Shown here: one piece after another, positions 1 through 5,206 of the stretch
Layout: the number at the start of each line of letters is the position of its first letter
How positions within the stretch are numbered: the stretch's first letter is position 1
NCBI GenBank assembly: GCA_005888465.1
Contig: VAYJ01000105.1
Location: forward strand, 1-7,722
Length of the DNA: 7,722 nt
DNA from: Actinomycetota bacterium
Lineage (GTDB): Bacteria; Actinomycetota; UBA4738
Direction of reading: 5' to 3'
The notes under the pieces: model-generated
What the model was told of the DNA's origin: nothing
The model's database searches: none
The model's input: only the letters and a program-made list of their open reading frames with translations
Made by a program: the position numbers and the translations under genes

Positions 1-586
1 CTGGTCGATGTTCGCCCCCTGCGGGATCACGGTGCCGCTCGGGTCCTCCTCGATGACCTGCCGCCCCGCCCGGCCCGCGAGCAATGACTGGTAACCGAGC
101 TCGAGGCCCGCGAGACCCGTGTCGTCCACGCCGACGAACCCGACCACCTGGGGCGCGATGGGCCCGTCCGGATAGGAACGGCGCCGCTCGTCGAGAAGCC
201 CGACGCCCGGAAGGAGCATCGACTGGAGCGCCTCGCCGATGCTCACGTCCACCCCGCGGTCGAGGTAAACGAACCGCCCCGTCCCGGTGAGCGCCTTCAA
301 CACGTTCGCTTGATCGAGGCCGAGGGTCGCCGCGATCGTCTGCGCCTCGCCCTTCGGGTCGGTAACGAGCTTCGGATCGGCGAAGACCGCCTTCGCGGGG
401 ACCGAGATGGCGAGCGGCTGTCCGTTTCGATCCAGGATCGAGCCCCGCGGCGAAGGCGGAGGCGTCCTTTACCTGGAGTAGCACGAGGCGAGTGAGGATG
501 GCGGTGAGCCCGAGGATGAGCACGGCGAGCGTCGCCACGAGCCGGCGACCCGACGTCCGGGCGGCAGGGAGGGCGCGCGTGGCCAT
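1..586 (-). CDS. ftsI: FtsI / class B penicillin-binding protein, N-terminal part; cut by window edge and broken by a deletion-frameshift
   Basis: FtsI (PBP3) is the septal peptidoglycan transpeptidase, anchored in the membrane by one N-terminal helix. Reading starts at ATG 586-584, sharing a base with the ftsL stop (TGATG), and gives a short basic tail, a hydrophobic span at about residues 17-37 and the start of the PBP dimerisation domain (LLQVKDASAFA). Near 446 the frame changes. The new frame begins with the class B PBP signature RGSILDRNGQPLAIS and runs open to base 1 through FVYLDRG, LLPGVGLLDERRRSYP, QVVGFVGVDDTGLAGLELGY and PSGTVIPQG, all in family order. The stretch of roughly 15-18 residues that normally lies between DASAFA and RGSILDRNG is absent. 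The catalytic SxxK domain would lie beyond the left edge. No good ribosome site precedes the start, so translation is probably coupled to ftsL. The identity is firm. Whether the break is biological or an assembly error cannot be settled here. Confidence 0.88.
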   Translation of the reverse strand, partial: MATRALPAARTSGRRLVATLAVLILGLTAILTRLVLLQVKDASAFAAGLDPGSKRTAARHLGPREGGLRRSEARYRPEGRGADDRGDPRPRSSERVEGAHRDGAVRLPRPRGGREHRRGAPVDAPSGRRASRRAAPFLSGRAHRAPGGRVRRRGRHGSRGPRARLPVIARGPGGAAGHRGGPERHRDPAGGEHRP

Positions 587-897
587 CAGGGCTGCGTACC
601 GGCCGTCAGCTGGTGCACCTGGCCGGGCGCGGGCAGCTCGAACCCGAGCTTCTTCGCAGCCTGGAAGATCCGTTCCGGCGAGGAGAGCTGGGACGCCGTG
701 AGTTGCAGCTCTCCCTGGTGTTGTCGCAGCGCCGCATTCTGCCGGACGAGGAGCTGCATGCGAAACGAGCTCTGCGAGACGAGGGCCTGCAGGGTGACGA
801 CCCCGATCAGGATGGCGCCGACCAAGATCGAAGAGAGCAAGAGGAAGGGCCACCGGCGTCGACGCCGCTCGGGCCCGACGGCACGAAGCGACTTCAT
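586..897 (-). CDS. ftsL: FtsL-like cell division protein
   Basis: A 103-residue bitopic membrane protein. A basic cytoplasmic tail (PERRRRRW) is followed by one hydrophobic helix at about residues 17-38 (FLLLSSILVGAILIGVVTLQ). Next comes a Q/L-rich coiled-coil-like stretch (about 40-70) and a short tail with SPERIFQAAKKLGFELP, the pattern of FtsL/DivIC septum proteins (ERI..AA..LGM). FtsL joins FtsB and FtsQ in the divisome and helps activate FtsW-FtsI. Sequence conservation in this family is low, so the call rests on topology, size and its place between rsmH and ftsI. The ATG (897-895) overlaps the rsmH stop as ATGA, and its own stop overlaps the ftsI start as TGATG, so the three genes are probably translationally coupled. 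A GGGGTGG tract just upstream may serve as ribosome site. The gene looks intact. Confidence 0.85.
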   Translation of the reverse strand: MKSLRAVGPERRRRRWPFLLLSSILVGAILIGVVTLQALVSQSSFRMQLLVRQNAALRQHQGELQLTASQLSSPERIFQAAKKLGFELPAPGQVHQLTAGTQP

Positions 898-1716
898 GCG
901 GCCACCCCGATCTCGGCCGCGCGAAGCAGGGCGCTCCTCGCGCGAGGGTTGTCGGCGACCTCGGCCGGGCTCGCGCGCACGGGCGAGCGCGTCAACCGGC
1001 GAAGTCTCGGCGCGCTCGCGACGAACCGCTTGACGATCCGGTCCTCGAGCGAGTGATACGAGATCACGACCAGCCGACCGCCGGGCTCGAGGACGCCCGC
1101 CGCCTGGGGGAGGGAGGCGGCGAGCTCCTCGAGTTCGTGGTTGACCTCAATACGGATGGCCTGGAACGTCCGGCGGGCGGGGTGGGGGCCGCCGCGGCGC
1201 CGAGGCACCGCTGCGGCGACGATCGCGGCGAGCTCGGCCGTGGTCGGAGCGGCGCTCCTCGCCCAGCTCGAAGATCACGTTGGCGAGCCGATCCTCGGGG
1301 TAGTCGTTGACGACGTCCGCGGCGGTCGGTCCCGGATCGTCGTCCATGCGCATGTCGAGTGGCCCTGCGCCGCGGTAGCTGAACCCTCGCTCCGGCCGAT
1401 CCAGCTGCATCGAGGAGACACCTAAGTCGAAGAACGCCCCGCCGACGCTCGAGACGCCAACGCGCCCGAGCGCCTCCGTCAATCCGGAGAAGCGCGCGCG
1501 CACTGCACGGAACCGCGTCCCGAACGACGCCAGGCGCTCGCTCGCCTCGCGCAGGGCCGTCGCATCGCGGTCCACGCCGATCACGGTCGCGACCCCACCG
1601 CGCAGGAGCGCCTCGGCGTGGCCCCCCGCCCCGACGGTCGCATCGACCACCACCGACCTGCCAGCGAGCAGCTCGACCACCTCGGCAACGAGGACCGGCC
1701 GGTGCGGGCTATCCAA
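894..1716 (-). CDS. rsmH: RsmH, 16S rRNA m4C1402 methyltransferase; broken by a deletion-frameshift
   Basis: RsmH (MraW) uses S-adenosylmethionine to methylate N4 of C1402 in the 16S rRNA decoding centre. The first frame (1716 to about 1249, 155 residues) shows HRPVL at the N-terminus, the SAM-binding loop VDATVGAGGHAEALL (24-38), VIGVDRDATAL, FFDLGVSSMQLDRPERGFSYR and GPLDMRMD, and ends at FELGEER. The second frame (about 1244 to 894) resumes with TTAELAAIVAAAVPRRRGG, then HPARRTFQAIRIEVN, GGRLVVISYHSLEDRIVKRF and NPRARSALLRAAE. The conserved stretch normally between GEER and TTAEL, containing RRIARAIV, is missing, about 13-18 residues, and the frame shifts there. The cysteine-containing loop (CxCPP..C.CG) that many homologues carry after KRF is also absent, but in frame; some actinobacterial homologues lack those cysteines. 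The start is TTG at 1716, within the end of the small upstream ORF; no in-frame ATG gives a better N-terminus. As written the protein would not be functional. Confidence 0.9.
1246..1258. repeat. Short inverted repeat at the rsmH frame junction
   Basis: Read on the minus strand, GGAGC (1258-1254), a GCC loop and GCTCC (1250-1246) form a perfect 5-bp hairpin. It lies where rsmH leaves its first frame (last conserved residue R155, codon 1254-1252) and just before the second frame takes over (about 1244). Short GC-rich hairpins are common by chance in such DNA, so the position is the only reason to list it. Confidence 0.5.
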
Positions 1717-1825
1717 GCACCCGGATGGCGAGGAGCCCCAGGCTCACGTAGCCGGCGACCATCGCCGCCATGAGTCCGAGGAGATACAGGCTCTGTCCGA
1801 ACTCTGCGAGGAGCGAACCCTTCAT
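1709..1825 (-). CDS. Small single-span membrane protein (38 aa) between mraZ and rsmH
   Basis: A 38-codon ORF starting at ATG 1825-1823 (MKGSLLAEFGQSLYLL...) and ending at TAG 1711-1709. A strong purine-rich ribosome site (GGGAGGAAGG) lies directly before the start, slightly close to it. After about ten residues nearly the whole product is hydrophobic (LYLLGLMAAMVAGYVSLGLL), ending in AIRVLG: one predicted transmembrane helix with a short basic end. About four fifths of its codons end in G or C, like the neighbours. It sits 21 bases after the mraZ stop, and its last codons overlap the rsmH start by 8 bases in another frame, so it could provide translational coupling into rsmH. I do not recognise a family. 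Its role could be a small divisome-associated membrane peptide or simply a leader that carries ribosomes to the TTG start of rsmH; both are inference. Confidence 0.6.
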   Translation of the reverse strand: MKGSLLAEFGQSLYLLGLMAAMVAGYVSLGLLAIRVLG

Positions 1826-1846
1826 CCTTCCTCCCTTCCGTACGTC

Positions 1847-2278
1847 TCACGACCCGTCGGGGGCGAGCGTCCCGCCGGCGTAAGCGCCCGAGAACGTCTG
1901 CTCGTAGCGATCCCAGGCGCCGCGCTCCCAGATGTCCAGCCGTTCGGACACGCCGATCACGACCACCTCGTGCGCGAGCCCGATCTGGTTGCGCAGTCGC
2001 TGCGGGATCACGAGCCGGCCCTGCCCGTCCAGGTCCACCCGCTCGGCGCTGCCGAAGAACATCCGCGCGTACGCCCGCGCCTCGTGGCCGGAGAGGGGCC
2101 TGGCGCGGACCTCGTCGCCACGACGGCGCCATTCCTCGGCGGGGAACGCGAACAGGCATCCGTCCTGCCCGAGCGTCAGGTAGACGCCGTCCGCGAACGC
2201 CTCGCGGAACTTCGCGGGCAGGGCGATCCGGCCCTTCGAATCAAGCTGATACCGATGTTGGCCGAGCAACTCCGCCAC
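1847..2278 (-). CDS. mraZ: MraZ, transcriptional regulator of the division cluster
   Basis: MraZ is a ring-forming AbrB-fold DNA-binding protein that represses its own dcw operon in the bacteria studied. The 143-residue product starts at GTG 2278 (V-AELLGQHRYQLDSKGR). It contains the two expected swapped-hairpin copies, DSKGRIALPAKFR near residues 12-24 and DGQGRLVIPQRLR near 82-94, and ends with VVVIGVSERLDIWERGAWDRYEQ. Length and motif spacing match typical MraZ proteins, and no break is seen. Earlier in-frame starts exist in the open frame but would lie upstream of the promoter and the ribosome site, so the GTG is preferred. GGAGGAGAAGGGG lies before it. Immediately upstream is a promoter with GTGG direct repeats, which fits autoregulation. 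It is the first true dcw gene here, with the HNH gene just upstream on the same strand. Confidence 0.95.
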   Translation of the reverse strand: MAELLGQHRYQLDSKGRIALPAKFREAFADGVYLTLGQDGCLFAFPAEEWRRRGDEVRARPLSGHEARAYARMFFGSAERVDLDGQGRLVIPQRLRNQIGLAHEVVVIGVSERLDIWERGAWDRYEQTFSGAYAGGTLAPDGS

Positions 2279-2285
2279 TCGCCCG

Positions 2286-2298
2286 CCCCTTCTCCTCC
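2286..2298 (-). promoter_or_regulatory. Ribosome binding site of mraZ
   Basis: The minus-strand purine tract GGAGGAGAAGGGG ends 7 bases before GTG 2278. It supports this GTG over upstream in-frame candidates and partly overlaps the last GTGG box, so MraZ bound there could also cover the translation start region. Confidence 0.7.
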
Positions 2299-2335
2299 AC
2301 TGAGTCCCACGTTTATGCCACTTGGACTCCACCAC
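2297..2335 (-). promoter_or_regulatory. Putative MraZ operator: four GTGG direct repeats
   Basis: On the minus strand GTGG occurs at 2332-2329, 2321-2318, 2310-2307 and 2300-2297, so starts are spaced 11, 11 and 10 bp, about one helical turn; a further overlapping GTGG lies at 2335-2332. MraZ rings are known to bind tandem short G-rich boxes (TGGG/GTGG type) at about 10-bp spacing upstream of mraZ. These boxes fill the spacer between the -35 and -10 and continue past the -10, so binding would block RNA polymerase. The match is by eye, but position, spacing and box sequence all agree. Confidence 0.7.
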
Positions 2336-2340
2336 GTCAA
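2312..2340 (-). promoter_or_regulatory. Predicted sigma-70-type promoter of mraZ
   Basis: TTGACG (2340-2335) and CATAAA (2317-2312) are separated by exactly 17 bp on the minus strand, 5/6 and 4/6 matches to the consensus. Transcription would start near 2305, giving a leader of about 27 bases that holds the mraZ ribosome site. It is among the few AT-containing spots in this region and lies inside the GTGG repeats, which strengthens the call. Confidence 0.65.
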
Positions 2341-2354
2341 GAGGCGAGGCGTGC

Positions 2355-2368
2355 GGAAAGAAGAAAGG
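2355..2368. repeat. Polypurine mirror repeat upstream of the mraZ promoter
   Basis: GGAAAGAAGAAAGG reads the same in both directions on one strand (mirror symmetry) and lies within a longer purine-only run that continues to about 2375. It falls in the 109-bp gap between the HNH stop and mraZ, just upstream of the mraZ -35. Mirror polypurine tracts can form triplex DNA, but this one is short. No other feature is seen in that part of the gap, and no clear terminator follows the HNH gene. Confidence 0.4.
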
Positions 2369-2387
2369 AAGGGAAACGGGCGGTTGC

Positions 2388-2867
2388 CTAGAGGTAGGCC
2401 TCCCACTCCGGCTCGAGGCGCCCGAGAGCGAGGCGGAGGCCGTCGCGGGGGACGAACGGCTCATGCAAGAGCTTCAGGCCGACCTCGTGCGGCGTGCGGT
2501 TCTCCTTGCGGGAGTTGCACCGGCGGCATGCGGCGACCACGTTCTCCCACGAGTGCTCTCCCCCGCGCGACTTCGGCACGACGTGGTCCACGTTCTCGGC
2601 GGCGGCGCCGCAGTACTGACAGACCCAGCCGTCGCGGGCGAACACGGCCCGACGGGTGAGCGCGGCCCTGGCTCGGAAGGGGACGTTCACGAAGTACCGA
2701 AGCTTCACGACGGACGGGGCGGGGAGCTCGACACGCTCGGAACGGAAGACGATCCCGTTGGAGTGGACGATGTCGGCCTTCTCCTTGAGAACGAGCACGA
2801 CCGCCCTGCGGGCCGGCACCACCGCCAGGGGCTGGAGCGTGGCGTTCAGAACAAGGGATCTACCCAC
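2388..2867 (-). CDS. HNH endonuclease-like protein (McrA/HNH_5 type)
   Basis: A 159-residue protein of the small HNH family common in actinobacteria. The N-terminal half carries the family pattern LVLNATLQPLAVV..RRAVVLVLKEKADIV. The HNH domain follows: a zinc-binding CxxC (C83, C86), the DH of the catalytic histidine (D94-H95), VVPKSRGG, a second histidine (H105), N109 and a second CxxCN (C114, C117, N118). Members are metal-dependent nucleases or presumed nucleases; the cellular role of this branch is not established. The start is GTG 2867 (MGRSLVLNAT), which fits the usual N-terminus. No ribosome site precedes it, and the predicted transcript start lies only about 9 bases upstream. It is on the same strand as mraZ, 109 bp ahead of it, so read-through could make it the first gene of the dcw transcript. 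It is intact and its base composition matches its neighbours. Confidence 0.85.
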   Translation of the reverse strand: MGRSLVLNATLQPLAVVPARRAVVLVLKEKADIVHSNGIVFRSERVELPAPSVVKLRYFVNVPFRARAALTRRAVFARDGWVCQYCGAAAENVDHVVPKSRGGEHSWENVVAACRRCNSRKENRTPHEVGLKLLHEPFVPRDGLRLALGRLEPEWEAYL

Positions 2868-2959
2868 TGTGGGACCTGGGCGAGTATAGCAATGGCCCCT
2901 TCGCCGGCGCCGGGTTCCTTGAAACCAGGAGGGGCTGTGATCCGTATATGGAGGTTAAG
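2868..2959. promoter_or_regulatory. Divergent control region between the HNH-dcw unit and the moxR operon
   Basis: This 92-bp gap is the only region from which both operons diverge. It holds an extended -10 facing the HNH gene, a perfect 10-bp palindrome CCGGCGCCGG (2904-2913), and a weak plus-strand pair TTGAAA (2919-2924) with TATATG (2945-2950). That pair has a 20-bp spacer, longer than optimal, and would start the transcript very near the moxR ATG. A GGAGG at 2950-2954 sits 5 bases before ATG 2960. Control of both operons from here is inferred. Confidence 0.5.
2883..2891 (-). promoter_or_regulatory. Extended -10 promoter element for the HNH gene
   Basis: TGCTATACT on the minus strand matches the extended -10 consensus (TGn plus TATAAT with one mismatch). 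No convincing -35 lies 17 bp upstream, which is acceptable for extended -10 promoters. The predicted start near 2876 leaves a leader of about 9 bases before GTG 2867, so translation would be nearly leaderless. Confidence 0.5.
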
Positions 2960-3964
2960 ATGGCAGAACTGCTCGATCCGGGGGGAACGGTGGTCGCACG
3001 GCGTGATCCCGCTGCGTGGGAAAGGTTCGCATCTTCGTTCGGCAGACTCGCCGAGAACGTCCAGCAGGTCATCCAAGGCAAGGAACACGAGGTCCGGCTC
3101 GCGCTCGCGTGTCTGATCGCCGAGGGGCATCTCCTCATCGAGGACGTCCCCGGTGTCGGCAAGACCATGCTCGCGAAGTCCATCGCCCGGTCGATCGACT
3201 GCTCGTTCCGCCGGATCCAGTTCACCCCGGACCTCTTGCCGACCGACGTCACCGGCGTCAACGTCTTCAACCAGGAGAGCGGCGACTTCGAGTTCAAGCC
3301 CGGCGCGATCTTCGCGAACATCGTGCTCGGCGACGAGATCAACCGCGCGAGCCCCAAGACCCAGTCCGCGCTCCTCGAGAGCATGGAAGAGCGCCAGGTC
3401 ACGATGGACGGCGTCACCTACCACCTCGGGATGCCGTTCATGGTCATCGCGACGCAGAACCCGATCGAGCACGAAGGCACCTATCCCCTCCCCGAGGCGC
3501 AGCTCGACCGGTTCATGATGCGCCTGTCGATCGGGTACCCGAACGCCGACGCCGAGGCCGGCATCCTCCTCACCCACGGGATAGCGTCGATGCTCGAGGA
3601 CATCGAGCCCGTGACCGACGCCCGAGGCGTCTCCGACATGGTGCTCATGGCGCGCGAGGTGCACGTCGCGAAGGCGCTCCAGCGCTACATCGTGTCGCTC
3701 TCGGAGGCCACCCGCTCGCACTCGGACGTCTATCTGGGCGCGAGCCCACGTGCGTCGATCATGCTTCTGCGCGCATCGCGCGCCCTGGCGGCGTCCGAGG
3801 GTCGCGACTACGTGATCCCGGACGACGTCAAGAGCCTGGTCGTCCCGGTGCTCGCCCACCGCATCCTCGTCACGGCCGACGCAGCCATGGCCGGACAGAC
3901 GCCCGCCTCGCTCCTGGCCGACATCATGGGCCGGGTCCCGGTGCCGGTCCGCGACCGAACCTGA
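2960..3964 (+). CDS. MoxR-family AAA+ ATPase
   Basis: MoxR ATPases act as chaperone-like remodelling enzymes, usually beside DUF58 and von Willebrand A or transglutaminase proteins. The 334-residue product has Walker A in EDVPGVGKTMLAKS (residues 61-74, K68), DLLPTDVTGV, Walker B in IVLGDEINRASPKTQSALLE (D125-E126), sensor 1 in ATQNPIEHEGTYPLPEAQLDRF (N167), and the C-terminal lid with YLGASPRASIMLLRASRALA. The domains and length are those of a complete MoxR protein. I chose ATG 2960 over ATG 2948 because GGAGG at 2950-2954 lies 5 bases before it and would itself overlap the earlier start. It heads a plus-strand operon and ends 3 bases before the DUF58 gene, the classic partner order. Substrate unknown. 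Confidence 0.93.
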   Translation: MAELLDPGGTVVARRDPAAWERFASSFGRLAENVQQVIQGKEHEVRLALACLIAEGHLLIEDVPGVGKTMLAKSIARSIDCSFRRIQFTPDLLPTDVTGVNVFNQESGDFEFKPGAIFANIVLGDEINRASPKTQSALLESMEERQVTMDGVTYHLGMPFMVIATQNPIEHEGTYPLPEAQLDRFMMRLSIGYPNADAEAGILLTHGIASMLEDIEPVTDARGVSDMVLMAREVHVAKALQRYIVSLSEATRSHSDVYLGASPRASIMLLRASRALAASEGRDYVIPDDVKSLVVPVLAHRILVTADAAMAGQTPASLLADIMGRVPVPVRDRT

Positions 3965-3967
3965 TCG

Positions 3968-5206
3968 ATGCCCACCAGGCGGGGGTGGGCCGCGTTCGGC
4001 GCCGGCATCTCCTTGTGGATCGTCGCGCGGTTCATCGGCTCGCCCGACCTGCACATGGTGGCGGCCGGCATCTCGGTGATGCCCTTCCTCGCGGCCGCGT
4101 TCGTGCACTGGAGCAACGTGCGACTCGAGGTCCACCGGAACATCTCGATGGTTCGCGTGTTCCCCGGCACGCGGGTCGTCGTCAGCCTCACGATCACCAA
4201 CCACAGCAGGGTGACGGCGCCCTTCCTCCTCCTCGAGGACGCGCTCCCCCACTCGCTCGGCACGTCGGCTCGACTCGTCGTGGCCGGACTCCCGCCCCGC
4301 AACCACGAGATCGTGTCGTATTCGGTCCTCTGCCGGCGGCGCGGCCGGTTCACGATCGGCCCGCTCTCGATCTTCATCTCCGACCCGTTCGGGCTCGCGC
4401 GTGTGCGCATCAACACGCCAACCGAGAGCGAGCTGATCGTCTACCCCGAGGTCGAGGACATCGACGCCTGGAACCTCGCGATGCACGGCGCGGGGACCGG
4501 CGAGAGCTCCGTTCGCCACCTCCAGCATTCGGCAGCGGAGTTCTACACGATGCGCGAGTACGTGACGGGCGACGACCTCCGACGGATCCACTGGCCGAGC
4601 GTGGCGCGCACGGGCCAGCTCATGATCCGCCAGGACGAGGCGACCCGGCGTTCCAACGCGACGCTCTTCCTGGACAATCGAAGCTCCTCACTGGGACAGG
4701 ACGGCTCCCCTGGGTTCGAACGTGCCGTGTCCGTTGCGGCAACCGTCGGCCGACTGCTCACCCAGAAGGGCTTCTCGCTCCGCTTCGCGCGCGTGGACGC
4801 CCCGGCGATCCCCGTTGGTGAGACGCGGCTCCTCGAGACGCTGGCGTCGGTCTCCCCCGCCCGCCTCAAGGCGATGAGCGACGCGCTCGTCGCGCTCCGC
4901 GCGAGCGCGCGGTCGGACTCGAGCCTCGCCCTCGTGACCGCGCCGCCGCTCCCGATCGAGGTCCAGTCCATGCTCCGGATCGGGTCGGGGTTCCGGCGGA
5001 AGCTGGCCGTCTTCGTCTACCCGGCGAACACGACCACCCTCCCCGACCGGACGGCGGCGGAGATCGAGGCGCGCGCGACGTCCGCCCGGACCTCGTTGCA
5101 GCATGCAGGATGGGACGTCGTCCTCATCCAGCCCGACGGAAGGCTCGCAGAGGTATGGCAAGCAACGAAGAACAAAAGGCTCCGGCCGGTCGGCTCGTTC
5201 TCCTAG
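3968..5206 (+). CDS. DUF58 domain protein (membrane-anchored, vWA-like)
   Basis: A 412-residue protein. Two short hydrophobic segments lie near the N-terminus (about residues 7-22 and 30-47), then a beta-rich region (VFPGTRVVVSLTITNHS, FTIGPLSIFISDPFGLAR), then the DUF58 core EFYTMREYVTGDDLRRIHWP with SVARTGQLMIRQDE (191-224). A von Willebrand A-like strand follows, ATLFLDNRSS (231-240), in which D-x-R-x-S stands where the metal-site DxSxS would be, so metal binding is uncertain. DUF58 proteins accompany MoxR ATPases and are thought to be their clients or adaptors at the membrane; no biochemical activity is established. The ATG follows the moxR stop by 3 bases without a clear ribosome site, suggesting coupling. 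Its last 52 bases overlap the start of the transglutaminase gene in another frame. The gene is complete. Confidence 0.9.
   Translation: MPTRRGWAAFGAGISLWIVARFIGSPDLHMVAAGISVMPFLAAAFVHWSNVRLEVHRNISMVRVFPGTRVVVSLTITNHSRVTAPFLLLEDALPHSLGTSARLVVAGLPPRNHEIVSYSVLCRRRGRFTIGPLSIFISDPFGLARVRINTPTESELIVYPEVEDIDAWNLAMHGAGTGESSVRHLQHSAAEFYTMREYVTGDDLRRIHWPSVARTGQLMIRQDEATRRSNATLFLDNRSSSLGQDGSPGFERAVSVAATVGRLLTQKGFSLRFARVDAPAIPVGETRLLETLASVSPARLKAMSDALVALRASARSDSSLALVTAPPLPIEVQSMLRIGSGFRRKLAVFVYPANTTTLPDRTAAEIEARATSARTSLQHAGWDVVLIQPDGRLAEVWQATKNKRLRPVGSFS

Noticed and set aside
2355..2368. Mirror polypurine tract as a functional triplex element
   Set aside because: Only 14 bp long and with no supporting context; kept as a sequence feature only.
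2846..4591. Long minus-strand open frame (581 codons) opposite moxR and DUF58
   Set aside because: It is the antisense shadow of two well-conserved genes in GC-rich DNA. Its translation is low-complexity, rich in Arg, Asp, Glu, Val and His, and matches no domain I know.
3016..4821. Plus-strand open frame (601 codons) across moxR and DUF58
   Set aside because: An out-of-frame reading of two real genes, dominated by Arg, Pro and His, with no domain.
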